Origin: Roridomyces roridus
Lineage: Eukaryota > Basidiomycota > Agaricomycetes > Agaricales > Mycenaceae
DNA length: 64,000 bases
Reading direction: 5' to 3'
Assembly: GCA_029378245.1 (NCBI GenBank)
Contig: JARKIF010000003.1
Location: 1-64,000, forward strand
The notes beneath the pieces are model-generated. The model had not been told where the DNA came from. It saw only the letters and a list, made by a program, of their open reading frames with translations, and searched no databases. A program made the position numbers and the translations under genes. Of this stretch, positions 55,501-64,000 are shown piece by piece; position 1 is the first letter of the stretch; every line of letters begins with the position of its first letter.

Positions 55501-58323
55501 TTACTAGCTGATGCGGCCGCTGGCAGTGCTCGGAGCGCGGCCAGTCCCATAAAATCTAGTATATGCTGTGAAGAAAATAAACAAGTCATTCGATCGCATA
55601 CGAAGAATCCTGACCGTCAAATCCATGAGCCGCGTTCAACAGGGTCTCGAACCCATCATCTTTCGTCGCAACAAACACCCCCATACCCGTCCCCTTGACC
55701 TTCGACACTGGAATATTAGCATCCTCGAGCGCCTCGAACGCGACTTCCAGTGCCACACGCATAGTCGGCGACACATAGTACGCCTCGGTTGCCGATATGC
55801 CGAAGAAGCTGTGGTCGTAGCTAGCCACCTCAATCAAACCGGCTTTGTTGACGCAGATGTCGGCCGGGTAGAATGATGCGTGGTCCCAGCGGTCGGAGGG
55901 TATTTCCGCGATAACAGACTCGTTCTCGCCCATGAGAGCGGCCCAGAGAGTGGCGTCGTCGTTTACTCCGCCGGGAAGACGGAATGATTTGCCGACGATG
56001 ACGATTTCCTCGTGGGTGGACCGTGATGCTGAAGGTGCGCTCTGTTGATTCGGGATGGACAAAGTTGCGGTCGGAGAGAGGGAGTTTCGGATTCGGGCGA
56101 CGAGTGATGGGGCGTCCAGGTGAATGTAGCAGATGTTGGCAGGGAGTACAACACGACCAGCGAGGTGTTCGTTAAGCGTCGCCGTGAGCTTGACAGCGAG
56201 AACCGAAGTCATCCCAAGCTGAAATTGCTGGTCAGGTTTGAAAAGAAAAGACAAATTGAGAAGCTCACTTCAGCAAAGGTCATAGAGTTGAGCATTTCCG
56301 TGTCCGATACTCCAAGGATGTTGCCAATGATGGTGGTCATTTCATTCTCCAAGTCTGGTCGGACACTGAGTTGAAGAGAGCATAAGGAATAAGAAACACA
56401 TACCTTGATCCTCGACTCCGCCGTTTTTAGTCGATGCAACACCACCCTTCAGCGCCTTTCCAAATACATCCTCAATCTTCTTCCGGAACACATCTCCCTT
56501 CTTCGACCTCGGAATCTTCTCCGCACCATTCAAAATCAACACCGATGCCATCGAAATACGGAGTGCCGGTGGCGAGGCTGCATTGATGGGTGCCAACACA
56601 CGCGCAACCTCTTTCTGCCTTGATGCGGTATCAAGGTGCTTGGCCTCGTCCGACAGCTCAACGATAGCGCAGACGGCCGTAGAGGCACCACGGAGGAAGG
56701 TGTCGCCAATGATGCAGGCGTCGGAGATGAGTGCGGCCGACCGCAACGTTTTTTCGATGGGACGGGGATCGAGAGATTCGCCGCTCGTCATCTGAGGTAC
56801 AGTGAGTTGTTTTTGCATTCGAATTGAGAAACCCGACATGCCTGGATATAATCTGTGGCCCTTCCAAGCCAGAGGAACTTGGAATCTTGCATACGGTAGC
56901 GGTCTCGGGTTTTGAACGTGACCCAGCCCTGGGAGTCTACTGAGAACGAACCATCGTTGTAGCCAATATAGCCGTTTGGAAGAAGCTTGCTCTTCACGAC
57001 GAGCTCTCCCTCTGATATCGCCGTAATTAGAAGTGCACGAAACGGAAGAGGGAAGAGAACACACCGCCCGCACCCTCGCAAGCGTCAAGGGACAACTTGG
57101 CATCTGCGATAAGTGCGCCTTGAGAGAACCCATGACGCGACTCCTTCGCCCGCCCAGCAAAGATCGCACCGCCCGTCTCAGTCATACCGATCCCGACCAT
57201 GAGTGGCACACCGCTGCTTTCATACCACTCAGCAACAGCAGGGTCGAGTGCAGCCCCACCGCATTCGAGCATGGCCATACCACGGAGAGCATGAATGAGG
57301 GCGGTGGAGCCTCCCTCGCATTCGTCTTTCATCCCGCTGATAACGAATGGCAAAGCTGCGAGCGCGGTAACGTTCTTGTTGAGGACACCGTCTATGATGC
57401 GCGTCGTGAGGTCGGTTGGAGCTTGCTGTGCCCGGTAAGAGGATGGGACGGAGGCGAAGACGTAGCAACCGGCGGCGAGGAACGTAGCAGTGCCGATGTC
57501 CTGCGGACGAAAGAATCAGGATGGAGCCGAAGGAAGGAGATCGTCAACGCACCTGCATGTGGGAGAGGACGTGTGACCAAGGTGCCCAACCAAGAACCCG
57601 GGTGCCGTCGAGAGTGGCGGTGGGTTGAATCTCACGCCACCAGGCGAGCTTGGACTGGCAATTGCTGAGGATTAACTTGGGCGTGAGGGGTACGGCCTAA
57701 ATATCGATGAGATAATACTGTGGAGATCGTATTCAAACGGGTACCTTCAAGTTCTCTTTGGACGATGCCGACGAGGTGAAGAGATACAGGCAAGGCTCAT
57801 CGGCGTAGGATTTACAGCCGAGCGCGGTGCTGCCGCGGCCATATTGCTTGTTCAAGGTAGGGATGGTGGAGTTCTCCGGATGGAACACTCGAACTTCGAC
57901 GGGGAGCTCTGAAAGGCGGAGTTAGCCTAATCACGCTGAGGAGAATAATTGCATACCTGAGGCCCGCGAAACGTTCGACACATCGACTGCAGATAGGTAC
58001 ATGCACGCCGGCTTGACGATATCGAGCATCCCGGCGAGAAGGGCGGGCGGGACGTGTGCATCGATGGGGATGAAGATGCCACCGATTTTCCACACGGCCA
58101 ACATGAGAGCAAAGACATACGGATGGTTCTCGCCGACAAATGCAACCTTGGGACGAAGACCGAGCAAGTCCTTGAGCTCGTGTGCCATGGCGTTGGAAAT
58201 TGCTTCGAGTTCGGCGTACGTCCAGGCGTCCGAACCGCATTCTATCACACGGCGACCGGAGGTGGAAGGATCGTTGGCGGTGGTGATGAATATATCGAGG
58301 ATGGAAGCAGGCATAGCAGACAT
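52528..58323 (-). CDS. hispS: Hispidin synthase (A-ACP-KS-AT-ACP megasynthase)
   Basis: Makes hispidin from caffeic acid plus two malonyl units: caffeate is adenylated, loaded on a carrier and extended twice, and the pyrone closes. Eighteen exons sum to 4953 nt, 1650 aa in one frame. Order: adenylation domain (about 1-530; LFTSSASSKENLK, GIGMTETGGAIFAG, KIPRSKKG), ACP1 (Ser590 in LGMTS), ketosynthase (about 655-1060; Cys822 in VDTACSGG, His957 in ETHGTGT, His998 in LGHTEPS), acyltransferase (FAFPGQG near 1179; Ser1269 in GHSLGE) and ACP2 (Ser1607 in GIDSI). There is no KR, DH, ER or TE, as expected. Similarity to Neonothopanus nambi HispS runs end to end. Both carriers need a phosphopantetheinyl transferase encoded elsewhere. 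Oddities: Arg406 replaces Gly in the TGD motif, and intron 5 is GC-AG. The start at 58323 is the first ATG before the conserved N-terminus. Confidence 0.96.
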
Positions 58324-59416
58324 GGGGGTCAACTGGTCGAAGTGAAGCAACTGCTCGCCTTGAAATACCTGTATGGGATAGATTGGATCGCGCCAGAACC
58401 TCTTGGTCAAAATGGCAAGAAACTGACCTCGGCGGGGCACGCTGGCCAAAGCCAGAGAGACTGCTTAGTCAAGAGACGCGTTCGACGCGTTCGATAGCAC
58501 CTGTCCCTTGGCCTGTTCACCAACTAGCCTGATGATACCCCGCGAGAGATCGAAAAAGAAGATCGATCGGGTCTTCATCGAGTGGCGAGAAAATGTGAAT
58601 CTGCTGGATGTGAGTACAGACCCGAAGAGATAGCCCCAGATAGGCAGATGGCGCGACTTTCAGGGTGGAATAGTGATATGGCATATTGTGGAATGCGCTA
58701 TCTGCGCACGGTGGCCAAGACTAAGCCCTTCAAGTTCCTGAATCCTCGCACCTACTTGCAGTCGACGACAGACAGTTCCGCCGCTCGGGGCGTTACTGAG
58801 TGGCCTACACAGCATGAATTAATTTTGTTCCTGGCCCTGGGAGATCCGAGGAGGAGTGCGAGCGAGGTACGAGACAGTCTCAGTTTGGTCTCAGTCAGAA
58901 GGCTGGTCGGCTTACATCATCCGATTGATCCGGATGATCGGTGTTCAACGCCCAGAGATCGATACCTTACTTCGTCCCGAGTGGCCCGAGGTACCCAAAA
59001 TTTACTGAACGTCTCATCCTGAAATTTAGATCATGCTACGCCAACTGACAACTGTTCCCAACTGATTTAGGAGATTATTCTACTCGAAACATCAGTGAAC
59101 CATTTTCTCTCGCCGCGCGCCGCGCAAGAGGGTATCCCCCAGCAATTGTTAACCTCTGGCGTCTCGCGCCGGAAAAAGCAACTTTGCAGGCATCAGACCA
59201 GGAACGAACACAAGCCATCCTCAGTTGAATTCATTGTCTTACAAGGTCGGAACATCTGGGTAAGAAAATGTCCTAGAAGTCAACGAGTAGCTGTCAAACA
59301 CCCAGCTGCGACGCCAATCCCGTACTCGATGGTAAGAAGGAGGTTATACCGACACTCGAGTTGAAAAACCATGTGGAGTACTGAATGCCATTCAATTTTT
59401 TATTTTGAACCATAAC
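58324..59416. promoter_or_regulatory. hispS upstream region
   Basis: 1.1 kb between the 3' end of h3h and the hispS start, which must hold the h3h terminator and hispS promoter. A plus-strand open frame (58582-59022) lacks an ATG and protein-like composition and is not accepted as a gene. No sharp TATA box was picked out. Confidence 0.5.
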
Positions 59417-61083
59417 CTATTTCTGCCCAAGGATTCCCGCCAGAAGCCACTCCGCCTCCTTCTTGACGTCGTATCCCATAACCTTGTCCCTCATCTCCCT
59501 CGCTATACGCCCATCGCCCGATCAGTACATATTACACATTGAAAGAGCAAGACCGACTCACATCGGAGATACACACCCCGCTTCTCGGCCATCTTTTGTT
59601 GATCGAACGACTCCTTGGATACGTACTCTGCACGCTCTTTGCGCAGTCGTTCGTATACTTGGAGGCGGTCTGGAATTTCCTCGGGCGCAGTGCCGCTTGG
59701 GAGGAGCACTCCGAGAGCGACGGCGTCTTCGAGGCCCATGCCAAAGCCTTGGCCGAGTGCTGCCCGCGTAATTCCATCAACATCGGTTGTTGAGAGAGAG
59801 AGATTGATAGTACTGACTTGGAAGCGAAGCATGCGCCGCGTCGCCCATGATACCCACACGCCCATTCACCCAAGTTCGGAGCGGTGGCACGACACGCATT
59901 TGCCAGACATGCACATCTTCGGCGAGCTCCAGCAGACGTTTGAACCGCGGGTGATAGTCTCCGAAAAAGTCGAGCAAGGCTTCGCGTGTGATTGGGGCGT
60001 TCCACGCTGCGTTCAGATTTAATTTTGAGAGAGGTAAAAGGAGGAATGAGGGACCGCACCGACAGAGTCCTGGTGCCGCGAATCCTCGTGAATAGCCAGG
60101 ACATTCACCAGGCTCCCTCCGCGGCAGGCGTAGATCACGATCGTGCGGTAATCCATGTCGGCTTTCGGGACACCCTGGGGTGTGATAGGCGCGGAGATCA
60201 CGCGCGCGCCCATGGGCGGATTCTTGACGATCCAATCGAGCTCGGGGTACGGATCAAGGGCAGTAGCATGCGTGAGCCAGCGGAAACCGGCCGTGCCAGA
60301 AGGTGGAATCGTGATTTCTTCGCCCAGGACAAATCGTCGGATTGTCGACTGTTCAAATTAGCATATACACGCAAAACAAAGAGGGATGTCACTTACACGA
60401 ATTCCATCGGCACCGATTATCAAGTCCGCAGACTGCACAGAACCGTCAGCGAGTGTGATGCTACCGGCATTGACGTCGCATGAGACGACGCGGTGGACGA
60501 GGTGCAGGACTGCAGGTGGACCGGTACCATCAGGGCCTATCGCCAAGCGACGGAGCTCATTGTGTAGATCGACGCGGTGTGCCATGACCCATGGCTGTTC
60601 ATGATTCATAATCGAATCAGCGGATGGAGCCACGGAGGAAAGCGATACTTACCGTCCCATACTGCCCCTCATAGTCTGAACTATCGCTCTTCATACCAGC
60701 CGTCCCATCGTACGCCATAGACGTGAACTGCATCCGTGTTCACATCAGCTGGTCTTGCACGAAGAAGCAAGAGATTGACTCACGCAGAGATTATCCACCG
60801 AATCCAAGTTGGCGACAACACACCCGAGACCAATTAGGCACCGCAAGGTGTTTGAGGGAATCGCGAGCCCCGCGCCGAGCTCAGTGCTAAAGCTCGACGA
60901 TTCGTAGATCTGAATCCTTTAGTGTGGGTTACATTCAAGAAAAGAGAGAAGGAACCGCACAGTAACACGATGGCCTTGACGGCGCAGTGCAACTGCGGCA
61001 GCAAACCCAACAAGCCCCGCGCCGACTACGATTGCGGAGAGTGCACCAGTCGACGAGTTGTGTTCAGCGTCAGGTGGTCCCAT
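59417..61083 (-). CDS. h3h: Hispidin-3-hydroxylase, FAD-dependent monooxygenase
   Basis: Hydroxylates hispidin to 3-hydroxyhispidin, the fungal luciferin, using NAD(P)H and O2. Eight exons (60961-61083, 60784-60909, 60653-60727, 60397-60594, 60060-60348, 59818-60006, 59562-59759, 59417-59502) sum to 1284 nt, 427 aa. All group A flavoprotein motifs are intact: GAGLVG (20-25) for the ADP of FAD, GADGIR (169-174) and GDAAHASLPTLGQGFGMGLE from residue 325 for the ribityl and pyrophosphate. Family-specific segments DLHNELRRLA, GFRWLTHATALDPYPELDWI and EKRGVYLR agree with N. nambi H3H (about 420 aa). Position between hispS and luz confirms the call. A minus-strand TATAAG lies at 61153-61158, about 70 bp upstream of the ATG. 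Confidence 0.96.
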
Positions 61084-61450
61084 TGTTGTTCGCGGGAGGA
61101 AAACGAGCTAAGTGCGAACCGAGACCCAAGGTTAGACAAAAGTCAATCAGACCTTATACGATGCATGCCATGCTGCATGCCAATGGTGATGCCATTGAGG
61201 TATGACGGATTGAATCTGGCCCCAAATCAAGTCGTGCCTCGGGAAACCAGATTTCATTCGTGGACCCTGTGGACCCTGAGACATTCCAATATATCTGTAT
61301 TTCAGCTGAGACAGATTTGGCCATACTTGGAAATCCGCGACCGAGTGCCAAATCCGAGGGATCCAAAGATGCGAGGAAGACTCTTGGCGGAAATGACCTG
61401 GGGAGTATTATAAGAACTCGCGCGCGGAGTAATCCCAATATTCACCACAA
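61084..61450. promoter_or_regulatory. Divergent h3h-luz promoter
   Basis: 367 bp separate the h3h ATG (minus strand) from the luz ATG (plus strand), so both promoters share it. Each gene has a TATA-like box: TATAAG on the minus strand at 61153-61158 for h3h, and TATTATAAG at 61406-61414 for luz, about 40 bp before its ATG. Co-regulation of the luciferin-forming and light-emitting enzymes is the natural inference. I could not identify transcription-factor sites. Confidence 0.7.
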
Positions 61451-62277
61451 ATGGAGTTCCTGCAGGCCTTTGACCTAAACACCCTCGACTTGAAAACCAT
61501 GGGCGGGATGATCGCAGCGCTTGTCGTCGCATCCGCCTTCCCCTTCGTCCGCCGCGACTACCACACGTTCCTCAAAGGTGGACCCTCCTACGCACCCCAG
61601 AACCTGCGCGGCTACTTCATCGTCCTCGTCCTCTCCATCTTCCGCGGCGAGGAGAAGAGTTTGGCGATATACGACCGCATGCCGGAGAAGCGCCGGTGGC
61701 TCGAAGACTTGCTCGAGCGTGAGGGTCCGCGCCCCAGGACGACTAGTCATATCATCCAGAGACAGGTGCGTTCGTCTCCTCCTTGTTCCAGAAAACTCAT
61801 CTAATCCCCTTGCAGCTGACCCAGCACGTCTCCACCGAGTTCGCCGAGAGCACTCTAAAAGGCACTGTCATCCAACGCGTCCAAGCCCGGCATGCAGACA
61901 AAACCCACCTCGCACTCTCGAAATTCGAAAACCACGCCGAAGCCATCTTCGTGCGTCCCGAAATCCTCATCGACGATCCCAAGAACGTCCCGAGCCACGA
62001 CACGGTGCGGAGAACGAAGCGTGAGATTGCGCACATGCACGACTACCATGACTATACGTGCCACCTAGCGCTTGCGGCGCAGGATGGTAAGCAGGTCATT
62101 CAGAAGGGGTGGGGTCAGAGACACCCGCTTGCGGGTCCGGGGATGCCAGGCCCGCCGAACGAGTGGACGTTCTTGTATGCGCCGAGGAATGAGGAGGAGA
62201 TGAAGGTTGTGGAGAAGATTATCGAGGCATCGGTGGGGTATATGATCAATGCGCCGACGTTGGATGAGAGCAAGTAG
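61451..62277 (+). CDS. luz: Fungal luciferase
   Basis: Oxidises 3-hydroxyhispidin with O2; the high-energy intermediate decays to caffeylpyruvate with green light, with no other cofactor. Two exons (61451-61765, 61816-62277; 50 nt GTGCGT...CAG intron) give 258 aa. A single N-terminal membrane helix (residues about 18-35, MGGMIAALVVASAFPFV) anchors the protein. Then come RRDYHTFLKGGPSYAPQNLR, LAIYDRMPEKRRWL, SHIIQRQ, VQARHADKTHL, PSHDTVRRTKREIAHMHDYH, LALAAQDGKQVIQKGWGQRH and PNEWTFLYAPRNEEEMKVVE. These run nearly residue for residue with N. nambi Luz (267 aa), including the His/Asp-rich HMHDYHD segment. The protein is full length with no lesion. A TATTATAAG box lies 40 bp upstream. Confidence 0.97.
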
Positions 62278-63691
62278 TGGGAGAAAGATTTCTTTTGGGT
62301 TGGGTTTCAATTTCTATCGAGCTAGAATCACTTGAATTTCAAATTTGAATCGATGCACGGGCAAGAAAGGGCACCTTCGCTCTGTGAACGGTCCGGACGC
62401 AGACGGATGGCAATCGGGGCCCTTCCGGGGAGGCTGGAGCACACTGGGAGCACAGAGACAGTGCTAGGCCTAGACGGAGACGAGGAAGATGTCCACATTC
62501 TTAGACAGCAGAGTTGGAGATGAAGAGGCTGAAGCTGAAGCGCTGAAGCCTGACGTAAGTGACGGGCGATGCGGTCTAGACCCTAGTAGATCGCACATGA
62601 CACGACACGTGCGCATGCCACTTGTCTTCTCCGACCATTTTCATCCACAACGCCACGCCGCCGTCTCACGTCTCAATGGAACTCGCAAGTCCGCCTTGCG
62701 CCTGCCTTTTACACCCCCTTTTTTTGACGAAGACGTAATGGGTGCGATCATCATTTCCTCCGCTTCGCTCCGGAAGTTTTCATTTGAACAAAATTCAATA
62801 AATTCAATTCCAAGTAAGACTCGAGCACTAGAGTACTGAAGGGAACAACCAAGGAACAACCACTAATTGTCTGCAGGACATTACGAAGCAGCGGCCTGCG
62901 TACATTGAATCAAAAAAAACAACAACTGGGGCAGGATAAAAGATGAAGGCACACGTGACTCAACGTACCCGGCGAGTGGCGGGTGCTCGCTGTAGTCGAC
63001 TCGGAGGACAGCTGGAGAGCACAAGGGCGTTCAAGGATTGTGTGGAGTAGACTGCAGGCTGGGTCTTGTGGTCAGAAGGCTGCAATTCAACTTTCAATGT
63101 TTTCCCGGACCCGATGAGAATTTAGCGTCGGTGGCAGACGACCTCGAGGAGCTCAATCGGAGAGCTCTTAGGGCCCTGTGTCGAAGACCCGGGATTATCA
63201 TCCGAGACCCACCGTCTTCAACAGCCGTCCAGTGGCGGCAACAAATGGTTCGAGCAAGGTCGTTGCAAAGTTCAAGCCTGAGACACTGGAGCAGCAAGCA
63301 GAGAGCCAGAGAGCCACAGAGCTTGGCAGCGAAGAGGGCATTGAATCCAATTGATACAGACAAAGATCAAAAGTGAGTGTTGAGGGGCCAAGGGATGAAT
63401 GAGATGGGGTGGTAATTGGAAAACGATGGCGCGGGCTGCGGTTAAATAGGAAGTCCATCGGCGGTCCACGGAGCAATGCAAAGGCTGTTGAATAACATGA
63501 GGCGGACCAATCGAGCGAAGAAAACCGAATTGAGGATGATTGCTGTGAGATTAAGATGAACACTGGGACCTCCGGCCGGTATACGTTGCCTCAAGCCGGC
63601 GGTAAGTGAACTAGAATGCTGTTGAAAAGCTGTGGAGTCGTGGTTGTTCATGAGAAAAATGAACATAGATCTCGAGGGAGGCTATTGGCTC
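62278..63691. other. Intergenic region downstream of luz
   Basis: No gene can be supported. Open frames on both strands (for example 63198-63563 and 63442-63666, minus) are hydrophobic or Ser-rich without domains. The first 150 bp should hold the luz 3' untranslated region. I looked for P450 heme-loop and fumarylacetoacetate-hydrolase-like motifs expected of missing cluster members and saw none. Confidence 0.4.
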
Positions 63692-64000
63692 CTATGCCAG
63701 ATGAGAGAGAAAGATGGAAAAAGTTTTGCACAATGGGGACAGAAGAATCAGTGATGGAGCCATAATCTTAAAGAACGGACAATCCCGATCCATGTGAATC
63801 TGCCTTCTGAGGTCAATCTCCCACCGCGCGAGTTTCTTGATGTATGTCACTGTCGTCAACGGGAATTGCCTCTTGAATTCAAACCGACCGCCCAGTACAG
63901 CCGGTGGGTTGATTCGAATATGGCTTGTGAATCTGCCGCCGGAGATGCGTAGGTGATGTGACTGCGGGAAAAAAGCGCCCGAATACCTGGTCCCAGCGCC
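63692..64000 (-). CDS. Partial hypothetical protein at the right edge
   Basis: The minus strand is open for 102 codons from the window edge to a TAG at 63692-63694. It reads FPQSHHLRISGGRFTSHIRI, then GGRFEFKRQFPLTTVTYIKK. The FPQ..HLRISGGRF pattern resembles, from memory, the start of a repeat-like region in many uncharacterised agaric proteins. The last 25 codons (LILLSPLCKTFSIFLSHLA) may be read-through past a splice donor. The rest lies outside the window. Confidence 0.4.
   Translation of the reverse strand, partial: GAGTRYSGAFFPQSHHLRISGGRFTSHIRINPPAVLGGRFEFKRQFPLTTVTYIKKLARWEIDLRRQIHMDRDCPFFKIMAPSLILLSPLCKTFSIFLSHLA

Noticed and set aside
58321..58449. HispS start further upstream at 58449
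   Set aside because: That frame opens at a TTG codon, and the added residues do not resemble family N-termini. The first ATG (58323) gives the expected start.
58582..59022. 146-codon plus-strand frame between hispS and h3h as an extra cluster gene
   Set aside because: It begins at GTG without a Met and has no domain, signal or splice support. It is better explained as chance in intergenic DNA.
1..64000. CRISPR array, bacterial operons or plasmid features
   Set aside because: Pervasive spliceosomal introns and fungal gene families show nuclear eukaryotic DNA. The tandem repeats seen lack spacer-repeat regularity.

Overview
The window is nuclear DNA of an agaric mushroom (Basidiomycota, Agaricales). 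Genes are split by many 45-60 bp GT-AG introns, and the gene families are agaricomycete: F-box/LRR proteins, MYND fingers, multi-pass orphan receptors and DUF6534-type membrane proteins. The right end carries the core of the fungal bioluminescence (caffeic acid) pathway, so the organism is very probably a luminous agaric. A mycenoid species is my best guess from the transposon-rich context; this is an inference.

The main locus is 52.5-62.3 kb. A hispidin synthase (HispS; A-ACP-KS-AT-ACP, 18 exons, 1650 aa) and a hispidin-3-hydroxylase (H3H; FAD monooxygenase, 8 exons, 427 aa) lie in tandem on the minus strand. The luciferase (Luz; 2 exons, 258 aa) is divergent on the plus strand across a 367 bp shared promoter. 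Together they explain caffeic acid -> hispidin -> 3-hydroxyhispidin (luciferin) -> caffeylpyruvate plus green light. All three spliced frames are continuous. The usual cluster partners, the cytochrome P450 and caffeylpyruvate hydrolase, are not seen; the window ends 1.7 kb past luz.

The rest is a mosaic. 0-9 kb: the 3' part of a hypothetical gene, decayed coding sequence, an F-box gene with an in-frame stop, and an intact 11-exon GPCR. 9-16.5 kb: a 0.94 kb inverted-repeat element, a long gene-free pyrimidine-rich stretch, a small secreted protein and a 1.6 kb inverted-repeat element. 16.4-25.7 kb: a frameshifted TAP-like hydrolase, an intact two-module secreted/anchored protein, a membrane protein, a damaged SDR gene followed by a hAT element, and a seven-TM orphan gene. 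26-42.3 kb is a transposon graveyard: two MYND genes, a C2H2 gene, a flavin monooxygenase gene and an F-box gene are broken by insertions whose boundaries and target-site duplications can mostly be read. 43-52 kb: a DUF6534-type gene, a BTG/Tob-like gene, an intact F-box gene, a CsbD-like stress gene and a foldback repeat.

The striking contrast is that most accessory genes here are disrupted, while the bioluminescence genes are open over about 9.7 kb and 28 exons. Exon boundaries were read by eye from splice sites, reading-frame continuity and family similarity. No search or transcript data were available.
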